Source: Moraxellaceae bacterium
GTDB taxonomy: Bacteria; Pseudomonadota; Gammaproteobacteria; Pseudomonadales; Moraxellaceae
Length of the DNA: 64,000 nucleotides
Assembly (NCBI GenBank): GCA_020697295.1
Contig: JAJFBF010000043.1
Coordinates: 16,684 to 80,683 of the forward strand
Direction of reading: 5' to 3'
This document shows positions 43,102 through 52,238 of the stretch, one piece after another (position 1 is the first letter of the stretch; each line of letters opens with the position of its first letter). Both the position numbers and the translations under genes were made by a program. The notes below the pieces were generated by a model. The model had not been told where the DNA came from, did not search any database, and saw nothing but the letters and a program-made list of their open reading frames with translations.

Positions 43102-46029
43102 TCAGTAGATCACGTCGACAAAGGGTTCAGGCTGCTCGTGCTTGTTGTAGCGGCCCGGGGACAGCCTGGCGAGGGCGGCAAAGCTCTTGCGCACGGCATC
43201 GTCGTAGATGTTCTGCTTCGTCAGGTGGGTGTTGGCGATATAAAGATCGAGGGCCTTGTCCTCGAAGGGCGTGGCCTGCTCTTCCAGCAGGAAGCCGTAC
43301 TGCTCGAGCTCCAGTTCGCTGAGGCCCTTGGGGCGCTCGCTGGCCAGCAGGTCGGCGGCCAGCTTGCGGTAGATTTCAGCGATCTGGTAATTCGAGGCGG
43401 TAGTGAACTCCGCCACGCCGATCGCCGCCGTCTTCGCATAGGCATCGAGCGCCTTCTGCATCGCCACCTTCTTCATGCCCAGGCTCTTCTTGAGCGGCTG
43501 GCTGAGGGCGATCGCGGCAAACTCGTCATAGAGGGGCTGGTTCAGGCGGTATTTCGCCATCGCGCCCAGGTAACTCGTGCGCGCGGTGTTGTCGGTGCCG
43601 GCGCGGTCGTAACCGGCCGAGAGCTCCTTCAGCCAGGCCAGGCTTTCGGCCGCGTTGCCCTGCTTGCTGGAGTAGGTATAGAGGCGGTTGACCGCTTCCA
43701 TCTGCACGTCGATCGGCTTGGGATAGGCGGCCACGTAGCGGCGCAGGATGCGCACGGATTCATTCATGCGGCCGGCCTTGCCATACAAATCGCCCGCGCT
43801 CCACAGCGCCTGGCGCGACAGGTCCGGATTGCTGCTGGCGTTGGTGGCGGCAATGGTCTCGTACTCGGCGGCGGCCTTGTCGTTCTGCCCGGTCTTCTCG
43901 TAGGCGAGCGCGAGCTTGTCGGGAATGGTCGCGTTCAGGGCATTGGCCGGGTAGGCGGCGCGGAAGGCCACCAGCATCGGGATGGCGGCGGCGAAGCGCT
44001 CGGCGCTCATGTAGGTCGCGGCGGCATCGAACTCCGCCGTCGCCTTGAGCTTGGGATCGGTGGTGCCGCGTGCCGCGCGCTGGTAGGCGCCCACGGCGCC
44101 ATCCACGTCGCCGGCCACCTTGAGTTTTTCCGCCTGCTTGTAGACGGAGGCCATCAGGCGCTCCTGGAAGCCGAAGCGTTCTTCCGGCGTCAGGTCAGTA
44201 AAGGCCAGGACCTTGCCGTAGGCAATTTCCGCGGCTTCCGGGCGGCCCAGGTCGTATTCGCCGTTGGCCACCACCGTCCAGGCTTCACGCTGCAGCGGCA
44301 GCGGCGCGGGCGGCTGCAGTTGCAGGAGGACGCCGGCGGTCTTCATCGCGCCCGGCAGGTCCTTGCGCGCCAGTTGGTCGTTGGTCAGGCCCTGCAGCAG
44401 CACGGCCGCGTTCTTGTCGGCCGGGAAAGTCTTGGCGAAGCGGACCGTGCTGGCGGTGCGGCGCGCCCACCACGCGTTCTGCTCGTCCGTCGTGCCCTTG
44501 ATGCCGGCCTTTTCCTGCTCGTTGTAGGCGAGCAAGCCAAAGTAGGCGGCTTCGCTGGCGCGGCCGTTGCGCGGGTAATCGTAGGCGGTGCGTTCAAACT
44601 CGGTGATGGCGGCGTCAAACTGCTTGGCGGCAAACAGGGCTTCGGCCAGCAGCTGGTTGATGGTGATCGCCTCCACCTGCGGCGGGCTCATGGTCAGGTA
44701 TTCCCGGTACCATTTGGCCGCCTTGAGGTACTCCTCGTCCTTTTGCGACTGCTGGGCCGCGGCATGCCAGTACTTGGCCAGGTCGATGACATGCGACTGC
44801 AGCAGCGGCAGCAGGTTCTGGCGGGTGTTCTCGTCGGCCTTGGCCCAGAATTCGCTCTGGCGGTTATAGCGCGCGATGAAGCGTTCCTTGGCGGGCAGCA
44901 CTTCCGAGGGGAAGCCGCCGTCCTGGTAGGCCTTGATCGTGGCGGAGCTGAATTCCGGCGCGCGCGAGTTGAACGGGTACTTGGCCACGAAGAAGTCGAA
45001 GCTGTCCGCCGCGTTGCGGAACAGGCGCTTGCCCAGATAGGTCTTGCCGAGGCTCATGTAGACCTCGGTCTCGTAATTCTTGGGACCGACCTTCTTGAAA
45101 TACTGCTCGACCGCCTTCGCGCCTTCCTGCTGGATAAAGCCCAGGCTGATGATGTTGAGCGTGTCGTCGCGCAGGCGCTGCGCGTTCTGCCGGGTCTTGG
45201 GATCGGCGCTGCGGACCTTGGTGTCCAGCTCTTCCAGCACCTGGAAGAAAATGGGCTGCGCGGTGTCATAGTCGGAGGCGCGGTACAGCGCCCAGCCCTG
45301 CTTGTAGAGGGACTGGTCACGGAAGTCGCTGCCCTTGTCGCTCTTGACCACGATGGCGTAATTGTCGGCGGCGGCCAGGTACTGGCCGACCGTGAACTCG
45401 TATTCGGCGATGCGGAAGCGCGACTCCACGGCCAGCGGGCTGTTCGGGTACTGCGTGATCAGCTGGCGCAGCGTGTCCACGGATTCGACGCGCTGTGCAT
45501 TGAGGTCGTAGGCCTTGGCCAGGTTGTAATAGGCGTCAGCGCGCTCATCGGGCGTCTGCGCGTTCTTCAGCACGGCCAGGTAGAGCTGCACCGCTTCCGA
45601 GTAATTGACCTCGAGGGCGCGCTGGTGAGTGCCCGGCTTTTGCAGGGTGCTGGTCGACGCTTTCTTGTCGATGCCCTGCATGAACTGCTCGTGCTGCGCG
45701 GCTTCACTGCCGGCCTTTTCCACGTCGCGGGCCTGCGAGGATTCCATGGTGAGGTCGGCCATGCGCTTCAGGGTATCGAGGCGGGCGGCCGGGTCACGGA
45801 AGAGCTTGAGCGCGGTCTGGTAATTGGCGAGCACTTCTTCGGCGCTCTGCGGCAGCACCTGGTCGTTGCGGATCTCGATTTCCCGGTTCTCGAGGTCGGC
45901 AAGGGTGCCGGCGAAGCGGGTCTTGGCCGCGACGGGCGCCGGGGGCGGCGCGCTGGCGCAACCCGCCACCATCAGGAGGGCGAGCGCCAGGGGGCTGAGG
46001 CGGGCAGTCAGGGGCAGGGCGGTCTTCAT
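43102..46029 (-). CDS. Large TPR lipoprotein of the envelope-machine operon
   Basis: 975 residues. Lipobox MVAGC near residue 20. The whole mature part is helical with many TPR-like units (DAYYNLAKAYDLNAQRVES; EVYMSLGKTYLGKRLFRNAA; LALAYEKTGQNDKAAAEYE). It is likely a scaffold in the periplasm. Its ATG overlaps the upstream gene stop by 4 bases. Confidence 0.8.
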   Translation of the reverse strand: MKTALPLTARLSPLALALLMVAGCASAPPPAPVAAKTRFAGTLADLENREIEIRNDQVLPQSAEEVLANYQTALKLFRDPAARLDTLKRMADLTMESSQARDVEKAGSEAAQHEQFMQGIDKKASTSTLQKPGTHQRALEVNYSEAVQLYLAVLKNAQTPDERADAYYNLAKAYDLNAQRVESVDTLRQLITQYPNSPLAVESRFRIAEYEFTVGQYLAAADNYAIVVKSDKGSDFRDQSLYKQGWALYRASDYDTAQPIFFQVLEELDTKVRSADPKTRQNAQRLRDDTLNIISLGFIQQEGAKAVEQYFKKVGPKNYETEVYMSLGKTYLGKRLFRNAADSFDFFVAKYPFNSRAPEFSSATIKAYQDGGFPSEVLPAKERFIARYNRQSEFWAKADENTRQNLLPLLQSHVIDLAKYWHAAAQQSQKDEEYLKAAKWYREYLTMSPPQVEAITINQLLAEALFAAKQFDAAITEFERTAYDYPRNGRASEAAYFGLLAYNEQEKAGIKGTTDEQNAWWARRTASTVRFAKTFPADKNAAVLLQGLTNDQLARKDLPGAMKTAGVLLQLQPPAPLPLQREAWTVVANGEYDLGRPEAAEIAYGKVLAFTDLTPEERFGFQERLMASVYKQAEKLKVAGDVDGAVGAYQRAARGTTDPKLKATAEFDAAATYMSAERFAAAIPMLVAFRAAYPANALNATIPDKLALAYEKTGQNDKAAAEYETIAATNASSNPDLSRQALWSAGDLYGKAGRMNESVRILRRYVAAYPKPIDVQMEAVNRLYTYSSKQGNAAESLAWLKELSAGYDRAGTDNTARTSYLGAMAKYRLNQPLYDEFAAIALSQPLKKSLGMKKVAMQKALDAYAKTAAIGVAEFTTASNYQIAEIYRKLAADLLASERPKGLSELELEQYGFLLEEQATPFEDKALDLYIANTHLTKQNIYDDAVRKSFAALARLSPGRYNKHEQPEPFVDVIY

Positions 46030-47987
46030 GGCTTGGGCGCCTCTTTGGGGGCGGCGGATGGCTGGCCGTCACGGATCAGGGAGACGTCCTGCAGGCGGGC
46101 GATGCTGAGGTGGGCCTCGGCAATGTCGTTGTTGATGCGGCTGCGGCTGTCATCCAGCTGATTGAGGGCCAACTGGTTCAGATAAAGGCGGTATTCCCCG
46201 ATCGACTTGTCGAGGCCCTGGTAGGCGGCCTGCAGGCGGGCCTCCAGCTCACGGATGCGGGCCGCATTGTCCTGGCCGGCCTGCTTGCGGTTGTCCGCCA
46301 GCAGCTGCTGCACGGCTTCCATGCGCGTCTGCAGCAGGCGCAGTTGCGTGCTGCTGTTCGCGAGGTCGGCATAGACCTCCTCCTGGGAGGGCGCGACGCG
46401 GCTGGCGTTGTCCAGCAGCACCAGGCCCTTGAGGATGCGCAGGCGGTCGCGCAGCGCGCGCGTCGCGGCGGTGTCCGGCTGACGGGTCAGCGCCGACTCC
46501 ACCTGCTGCAGCTTGAATTGCTGTTCCATGGTCTTGAGGCCCGAGGGCCCGGCGGGCGGGCCGCCGACGCGGGCGACCTGGCGGGCGCGCTTGTCGAGGG
46601 CCGGGTAGCGCTCGGCCACCTGGGTCAGGCGCTGCTGCAGCGTGCTGACGCGAGCTGCAATGCCTTCCAGCACGCCCTGGCGGTTGCGGTGCCAGGCGGC
46701 CATGTCGCGCATCGCCTGCAGCTCAAGGCTGCGCTGGTCGAGCAGCGCGCGCAGGCGCTTCAGCTGGCTGTACTGCTGGAAGCCTTCATTGAAGGGATGG
46801 CTGGTGAACAGCGCGTAGAGCTGGGCGACCGTGACGCGGTCGTCCGGCACCACCGTATCCGGCACGGCGAGCGGATCGCCGAAGCGGTCCGCCTCGGGCG
46901 TCGGGTTCAGGCGATCCAGCCAGCCGCTGCTGCTGGCGGCGATGTCCTGCTCGATCTTCTCCAGGATCTCGAGCTGGCCGGTCAGGGTGGAGGCGGCGAG
47001 CTTGTAGCCATAGAGCGCCTGCTGGTTGGCCTGCAGCGACTCATAGGCGCGCGGGGCGAGCAGCAGGGCTTCCTGCACCGAGGGATCGGCCGTGCTGCGG
47101 GTCAGCAGCTCCAGCCAGTAGGCGAGGGCGCGCTTGTAGTCGCGGCGCTCGTAGTAGGCCCAGCCCAGCGCCAGGATGGCGTTGTTCGAGAACGGTCCCT
47201 TGAGGCGGACATTGACCAGGGCCTCGCGCGCCTTGTCCGGCTGCTGCAGCTGCAGGTAGTCATAGCCCAGGGCCAGCGCGGCGCGGTCCTTGAGGGCATT
47301 GTTGATCTCGCTGTCGCTCACCGGCAGGTTCATCACCTGCTCCAGCAACTGCTTGCCCTCGGGCGCATGGTTGGCGCGCAGGTGCGACACCCCGATGTTG
47401 TAGGTCGCGTACGGGCCCATGGGGTTGTCGAGGGTGATGGGGGTCAGCGCCAGCCGCGCCTCGTCGAAGGCGTTGCGGGTCATGAGCACGTTGGCGAGCA
47501 TGACGCGGCGTTCGGTTTCCAGCGGCGTCATCTGCACGTCGAGCGGCACGTTGAGGATGCGCTCGGCATCGAAGTACTTGCCCTGGCGGTACTGCAGGCG
47601 GCCCTGGCGGAACATGGTCTCGTTGCGGGTCTGCGAACGCATGTCGCGGGTGACGATGCGCGCAAAGATGTTGTCGGCCTCGTCGGGCATGCCGAAAGCG
47701 GTGTAGAGATCGCCCAGCAGCATTTCCGAGGTGGTGACGCTCTCGTCGATGCGGCCCATGGACTTGGCGAGCAGGATATGGCTCAGCGCCTCGAAGCTGT
47801 CCCCGAGGTAGTAGGACTGCATGGTTTCGCCGAGCACGACCTCGTTGGCTTCCTGGCGCACGTTCAGGCGCTGGCGCAGGTCGGGGGTGGCGGTGGTGGC
47901 GGCGGACGCGAGCGCCGGCAGGCCGAGCACGGCGAGGGCGACTGCGACGAGCAGCGGGGAGCGACGGAGGAAGGAAGTGTCTGTCAT
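46026..47987 (-). CDS. Exported TPR and coiled-coil protein of the envelope-machine operon
   Basis: 653 residues from the ATG at 47987 (another at 47999). Signal peptide cut after LASA. TPR-like units fill about 60-330, then helical, coiled-coil-like sequence to the end (LQQRLTQVAERYPALDKRA; ARIRELEARLQAAYQGLDKS). No enzyme motifs. Second gene of the operon. Confidence 0.75.
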   Translation of the reverse strand: MTDTSFLRRSPLLVAVALAVLGLPALASAATTATPDLRQRLNVRQEANEVVLGETMQSYYLGDSFEALSHILLAKSMGRIDESVTTSEMLLGDLYTAFGMPDEADNIFARIVTRDMRSQTRNETMFRQGRLQYRQGKYFDAERILNVPLDVQMTPLETERRVMLANVLMTRNAFDEARLALTPITLDNPMGPYATYNIGVSHLRANHAPEGKQLLEQVMNLPVSDSEINNALKDRAALALGYDYLQLQQPDKAREALVNVRLKGPFSNNAILALGWAYYERRDYKRALAYWLELLTRSTADPSVQEALLLAPRAYESLQANQQALYGYKLAASTLTGQLEILEKIEQDIAASSSGWLDRLNPTPEADRFGDPLAVPDTVVPDDRVTVAQLYALFTSHPFNEGFQQYSQLKRLRALLDQRSLELQAMRDMAAWHRNRQGVLEGIAARVSTLQQRLTQVAERYPALDKRARQVARVGGPPAGPSGLKTMEQQFKLQQVESALTRQPDTAATRALRDRLRILKGLVLLDNASRVAPSQEEVYADLANSSTQLRLLQTRMEAVQQLLADNRKQAGQDNAARIRELEARLQAAYQGLDKSIGEYRLYLNQLALNQLDDSRSRINNDIAEAHLSIARLQDVSLIRDGQPSAAPKEAPKP

Positions 47988-48034
47988 GGCCCGGGTCATT
48001 CCTGAAACCGCAAGATGCTGGTGAAAAGGCGGGA

Positions 48035-48565
48035 CTACTGGAGGTCCCACTCACGGAACAGGACATCGCCCTGTCGGGTCGTGGCCTGCATCACCGGCTT
48101 CAGTTCGATGACCTTGCGTTGGGCGCCCTTGCTGAAACTGAAGGTGGCGACGCGTTGCTCTTCACCCTTGGCCCCGCGCAGGTTGATCACGGCTTTCAGG
48201 GTGTGCTGGCCGCTGCCCAGGTTGCCCGTGTAGATGCGCTGCATGCCGCCCTTGGCCAGCGCGACCAGCTCGGCATCGGTATACAGGTGATAGCCCGCGT
48301 CCTTCTCGTTGATGAGCAGCTTGACGTCGATGACCTTGAGGGCGGAGCCCGGCTCCAGGGTGACCACCACGGCGGCTTCGGTGCTCGGGAAGAGCAGCTC
48401 TTTTTCGAGCTGTGCAATATCGCGGTTGAGATTCAGCAGCTCGCCCTTCAGGCCCTGCAGGTCGCGGGGAAGGGGGGCCTCGGCGGCATGGGACGCGGGG
48501 GATACGAGGGCGCCCGAAACAGAAAGGCTCAGGCAGGCCAGGGCGAGCAAACGTCCAAGAGTCAT
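48035..48565 (-). CDS. Exported protein, first gene of the envelope-machine operon
   Basis: 176 residues. Signal peptide to SHAAEA, then a coiled-coil-like segment (LNLNRDIAQLEKELLF) and a beta-rich domain (VVVTLEPGSALKVIDVKLLI ... HTLKAVINLRGAKGEE). No family known to me. The 405-base region upstream, toward pdxB, must hold the operon promoter. Confidence 0.7.
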   Translation of the reverse strand: MTLGRLLALACLSLSVSGALVSPASHAAEAPLPRDLQGLKGELLNLNRDIAQLEKELLFPSTEAAVVVTLEPGSALKVIDVKLLINEKDAGYHLYTDAELVALAKGGMQRIYTGNLGSGQHTLKAVINLRGAKGEEQRVATFSFSKGAQRKVIELKPVMQATTRQGDVLFREWDLQ

Positions 48566-48970
48566 TGTGTTGATCCAGATCTTGTTTTTATGGGCGGCGA
48601 GGGTCGGTGCAAGCGCCAGGCGCGAACGGAATGCGCCTGCGCGAACCCAGCGCAGGAAAGCCTGCTTTGCCTTGAATCGCGGGCTATTAACGCACATCAC
48701 TATTCAGGCGTCAAAGACCGGAAACGGCGCGGTTTCAGCATGTTGCAGGGGGTTTTTCACCAGGTGCGCAGCTTGGGCCCGGGTGGCGGGCCGGCCTGCC
48801 GATCCCCGCCGTCCCGGCTGCCGCGGCGGCGGGGACGGGCGTAGTCTCCGCTCGTCCGTCAAAAACATCCGTTCATCCTGCGCCCTTGCCGCAGGGCCGG
48901 CCGGCGCGGCGCTTGCCAGCGACCCGGGACGACGGCAAAGTGCCGGCTCCATTGCCGGAGGAGTCTGCGC
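48566..48970. other. Divergent spacer between the envelope-machine operon and pdxB
   Basis: About 405 bases. Promoters for both directions should lie here. A GC hairpin-like block (CCCCGCCG ... CGGCGGCGGGG) is at about 48805-48837. GGAGGAG for pdxB is at 48957-48963. I see no gene. Confidence 0.45.
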
Positions 48971-50101
48971 ATGCGCGTCGTGGCCGATGAAAACATGCCC
49001 CTGGTGGGCGCCTGCCTGCCGGGCCTCGACGTAGAGCGCCTGCCGGGTCGGCGTATCACCCGGGCCGACCTCATGACGGCCGACGCCCTGCTCGTGCGCT
49101 CGGTGACCCGGGTCGACCGCGCCCTGCTCGAGGGCACGCCCGTCCGCTTTGTTGGCTCCGCCACCATCGGCACCGACCACCTCGACCTGCCGGGCCTGGC
49201 CGCCCTCGGCATCCAGGTGGCGGCGGCGCCCGGCTGCAATGCCCGCGCCGTGGGGGAGTACGTGGCCACCGTCCTGGCCAGCCTTGCCGCCGAGCAGGAC
49301 TGGCAGCCTGGCGCGCGCACCCTGGGGGTGGTCGGGCTCGGCAACACCGGGCAGGCGGTGCTCGCCCTGGCCCGGCTCATGGGGTTCCGCCTGCTCGGCT
49401 GCGATCCCTTCGTGACGCGGCCGGAGGTCGAGCAGGTCACCCTGCCCGAGCTGCTGGCGCGCGCCGATGTAGTGTCCCTGCATGTGCCCCTGACCCGGGG
49501 CGGGGCGCACCCCACCCATCATCTGCTTGATGCCGCGGCGCTGGCGCGCCTGCCCGACCATGCCATCGTGATCAACGCCTGCCGCGGCGAGGTGGTGGCG
49601 GGCGCCGCCCTGGGCGAGGCCCTGGCGGCACGTCCCGGCCTCACCGCGGTGCTGGATGTCTGGGAGGGCGAGCCGCGGGTGCCGGCCGACCTGCTGGCCA
49701 GGGTCCGCTACGGCAGCCCGCATGTGGCCGGCTATAGCCAGGAGGGCAAATGGCGGGGCACGGCCATGGTGTGCCAGGCGCTCTGCGCCAGCCTCGGCCT
49801 GCCCGCGCCGCGCGCGCTGGCGGCCCTGACCGGCAAGCTCCCGGCGCCGGCGCCGCTGCTGGCGGTCGGGGAAACCCCCGCGGCCCGCCTCCGGTCCCTG
49901 CTGCAGCAGGCCTGTCCGCTGGCCCGGGACGATGCCGCCCTGCGCGCCAGCCTGGCCGAGCCGGACCCTGGCGCCGCCTTCGATGCCCTGCGCCGGCTTT
50001 ATCCGGCCCGGCGCGAATTCACCGCGCACCGGGTCCGGCTGCCGGCCGCCGACCCGCTCTGGCCGCTCCTGGGCGCCTTGGGCTTTGGCCCGGATGCCTA
50101 G
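48971..50101 (+). CDS. pdxB: Erythronate-4-phosphate dehydrogenase
   Basis: 376 residues. Second step of the DXP-dependent pyridoxal phosphate pathway, NAD-dependent. Nucleotide loop GVVGLGNTG; catalytic Arg in INACRGEVV, Glu in WEGEP, His in SPHVAGYS; a C-terminal dimerisation domain follows. E. coli PdxB has 378 residues. GGAGGAG stands before the ATG. Confidence 0.95.
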   Translation: MRVVADENMPLVGACLPGLDVERLPGRRITRADLMTADALLVRSVTRVDRALLEGTPVRFVGSATIGTDHLDLPGLAALGIQVAAAPGCNARAVGEYVATVLASLAAEQDWQPGARTLGVVGLGNTGQAVLALARLMGFRLLGCDPFVTRPEVEQVTLPELLARADVVSLHVPLTRGGAHPTHHLLDAAALARLPDHAIVINACRGEVVAGAALGEALAARPGLTAVLDVWEGEPRVPADLLARVRYGSPHVAGYSQEGKWRGTAMVCQALCASLGLPAPRALAALTGKLPAPAPLLAVGETPAARLRSLLQQACPLARDDAALRASLAEPDPGAAFDALRRLYPARREFTAHRVRLPAADPLWPLLGALGFGPDA

Positions 50102-50239
50102 CCGGCCACGCGCCCGGGCTATGGATATTTGCCGGGACCCTCCCTAAACTCGGGTCCTCAACCGCACAGGCCTGCCCTGGGTGACCCATAACAACAAAGC
50201 CGCGGGGCCTGGCATCCGCGGTGGTGGCGCGAACCCTCC

Positions 50240-50743
50240 ATGCTCAGAATTCTTTGCTCTTTCTTTATTATGTCGCTGCTCTGCGTTGCCCCGGCTCATG
50301 CCGAGGATGAGGAGCAGACCCCTGCCGTTCCCGCCGGCAACGACCTGTACATCGGCTTCGGCCAGTTCAGCGACATGCTGAACGTCAATGTCGAGTCGGT
50401 GACCCGCTGGGGAAATTTCATGGGGCGTGCCGGCTGGTTCCGGGATGTCGAGGGCCTGGCGGTCAACCTGAGCTGGCGCAAGCCGCTCGAGGGCGAGGAT
50501 GGCAATGTCACCGGTTTCTACCTGGGCGTGTTCGGCGGCCATATCGTCGGCGAGAACATCAACGACCAGTCCTTCCAGCGCCTGGGCGCCGGCGCCGAGA
50601 TGGGTTATCACTGGGTCAAGGAATACACGCGCGCCGAGCTGACCGTGGGCCTGGGCGCCGCCGAGCCCCTGGACGAGGCGGGTGTGGAATACGATACCGA
50701 GCCGACTCTTTTAGTCAGCTTCAGCATGGCGCTCGGTTACTGA
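50240..50743 (+). CDS. Small exported outer-membrane barrel-like protein
   Basis: 167 residues. Signal peptide cut after AHA. The mature part alternates polar and aromatic residues (LYIGFGQFSDMLNV; GFYLGVFGGHIVGE; LLVSFSMALGY) and ends in Tyr, as outer-membrane barrels do. Function unknown. Confidence 0.65.
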   Translation: MLRILCSFFIMSLLCVAPAHAEDEEQTPAVPAGNDLYIGFGQFSDMLNVNVESVTRWGNFMGRAGWFRDVEGLAVNLSWRKPLEGEDGNVTGFYLGVFGGHIVGENINDQSFQRLGAGAEMGYHWVKEYTRAELTVGLGAAEPLDEAGVEYDTEPTLLVSFSMALGY

Positions 50744-50846
50744 TTCATCGCCTGCCTTGCGCGCCTGTCCGGCGCGGGTAGCGATGACGGGGCGGGCGCC
50801 GCATCCTTGAGGCCGAGCCTCTTTCCCGTTTCCGGTTGCGCCTGTC

Positions 50847-52097
50847 ATGAATTCAGCGCCCCGTACTACCCGCGAGTCCTCCCTCTACGAGTCCGCCTGG
50901 GCCGCCAGCGGCAAGGGCAACTGGCGCCTGTCCTGGGAGCTCCCGCTGGAGGCGGACTTCCAGGCCTATTACGCGGAACGTTACCGTAACCATATGGCGG
51001 CCGGCCTCGCGGTTGGCGCGCTGGCCATGGTCGTGTCCGTGTTCGAGGACTTCATGCTGCCGGAAGGCCAGCGCATGATTCCGCTGCTGCTGCGTTTTGG
51101 CCTTGTCTTCCCTGTCGCCCTGTTCATGCTCTGGCTTATCCGCAAGCCGGCGCTGGACCGCTTCCAGCAAGCCATGCTCATGTTCGCCACGCTGGGCGGC
51201 GCAAGCACCTTCCTTTTCATGGCCTACTCGGTGACGTCGCCGCTGGGGCGCATGTACCTCGACACCCTGATCCTGATCCAGCTCTACGGCCTCACCCTGC
51301 TGCGCATGCGATTTGCCCATGCCGTCGCCTGCGTGCTGATGATCACCGCCGGCACCACGGCCGCCCTGTCATTGCTGCAGTTCCCCGGCCACAGCGGCGA
51401 GCATGTCATCGATCTCATGCTCATCACCTTTGCCGGCATGCTGTGCCTGGTCGCCAACTACCTGATGGAGCGCTCCGCGCGCTCCGACTACCTGCAGCAA
51501 CGCCTGCTGGAGTTTCGCCAGCAGGATCTCGAGCAGAGCAACTCCCACCTCGAGCAGCTCCTGCGCAGCGATGCCCTGACCGGCATTGCCAACCGGCGTT
51601 GCTTCGACCAGAGCATCACCGATGAATTCCGGCGCGCCGAGCGCGGCAGTTACCCGCTGGCCCTGCTCATGCTCGATGTGGATTGCTTCAAGCAGTACAA
51701 CGACACCTACGGGCACCAGGCGGGCGATGATGCCCTGACCCGGGTGGCGCAATCGCTGGCCCATTTCGCGCGCCGTCCGGGTGACCTGGCGGCACGTTAC
51801 GGGGGCGAGGAGTTCGCGCTGATCCTGCCGGGCTCCGACGAAGAGAATGCCCGCATGATTGCGCAAGAGGTGATCGAGCATGTGTTCGCGCGCAATGTGC
51901 CGCATGCCTCCTCACGCGTGTGTGACCGCGTCACGGTCAGCATCGGGGTGGCGTCGATCCTGCCCGCGGCGGGCCAGGCCGGGGTGCCCGAGCTCATGGC
52001 CAATGCCGACCAGGCGCTCTACCTGGCCAAGGCCCGGGGGCGCAACCAGGCCTGTACCTGGACCATGCTGGAATCGCGCCCGGACAGCGGCGCCTGA
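50847..52097 (+). CDS. Membrane GGDEF diguanylate cyclase
   Basis: 416 residues. Six hydrophobic segments in the first 210, a short coiled-coil linker, then a GGDEF domain from about 240. The active loop reads YGGEEF, and RPGD five residues before it is a proper inhibitory I-site, so product control by c-di-GMP is expected. It makes c-di-GMP from GTP. Confidence 0.92.
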   Translation: MNSAPRTTRESSLYESAWAASGKGNWRLSWELPLEADFQAYYAERYRNHMAAGLAVGALAMVVSVFEDFMLPEGQRMIPLLLRFGLVFPVALFMLWLIRKPALDRFQQAMLMFATLGGASTFLFMAYSVTSPLGRMYLDTLILIQLYGLTLLRMRFAHAVACVLMITAGTTAALSLLQFPGHSGEHVIDLMLITFAGMLCLVANYLMERSARSDYLQQRLLEFRQQDLEQSNSHLEQLLRSDALTGIANRRCFDQSITDEFRRAERGSYPLALLMLDVDCFKQYNDTYGHQAGDDALTRVAQSLAHFARRPGDLAARYGGEEFALILPGSDEENARMIAQEVIEHVFARNVPHASSRVCDRVTVSIGVASILPAAGQAGVPELMANADQALYLAKARGRNQACTWTMLESRPDSGA

Positions 52098-52197
52098 CAT
52101 CCGTTCCGCCGCGGCCCTTGGTGCGAGGCGGCTTTCTGGTCTGGCCTTCCCGGTCCCTCGCTTCTGTCCCCGAGTTCCGACACCGAATTCCGCCCAT

Positions 52198-52228
52198 AAA
52201 AAAAGCCGGCTTGCGCCGGCTTTTTTTA
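52198..52228. terminator. Bidirectional terminator
   Basis: AAAAAAAGCCGGC, TTGC loop, GCCGGCTTTTTTT between the converging GGDEF and helicase genes; serves both. Confidence 0.92.
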
Positions 52229-52238
52229 TTGCCACGTA

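Noticed and set aside
43015-46161. Open frame of 1048 codons on the plus strand
   Set aside because: Shadow of the 975-residue TPR lipoprotein gene, which has a lipobox and TPR units.
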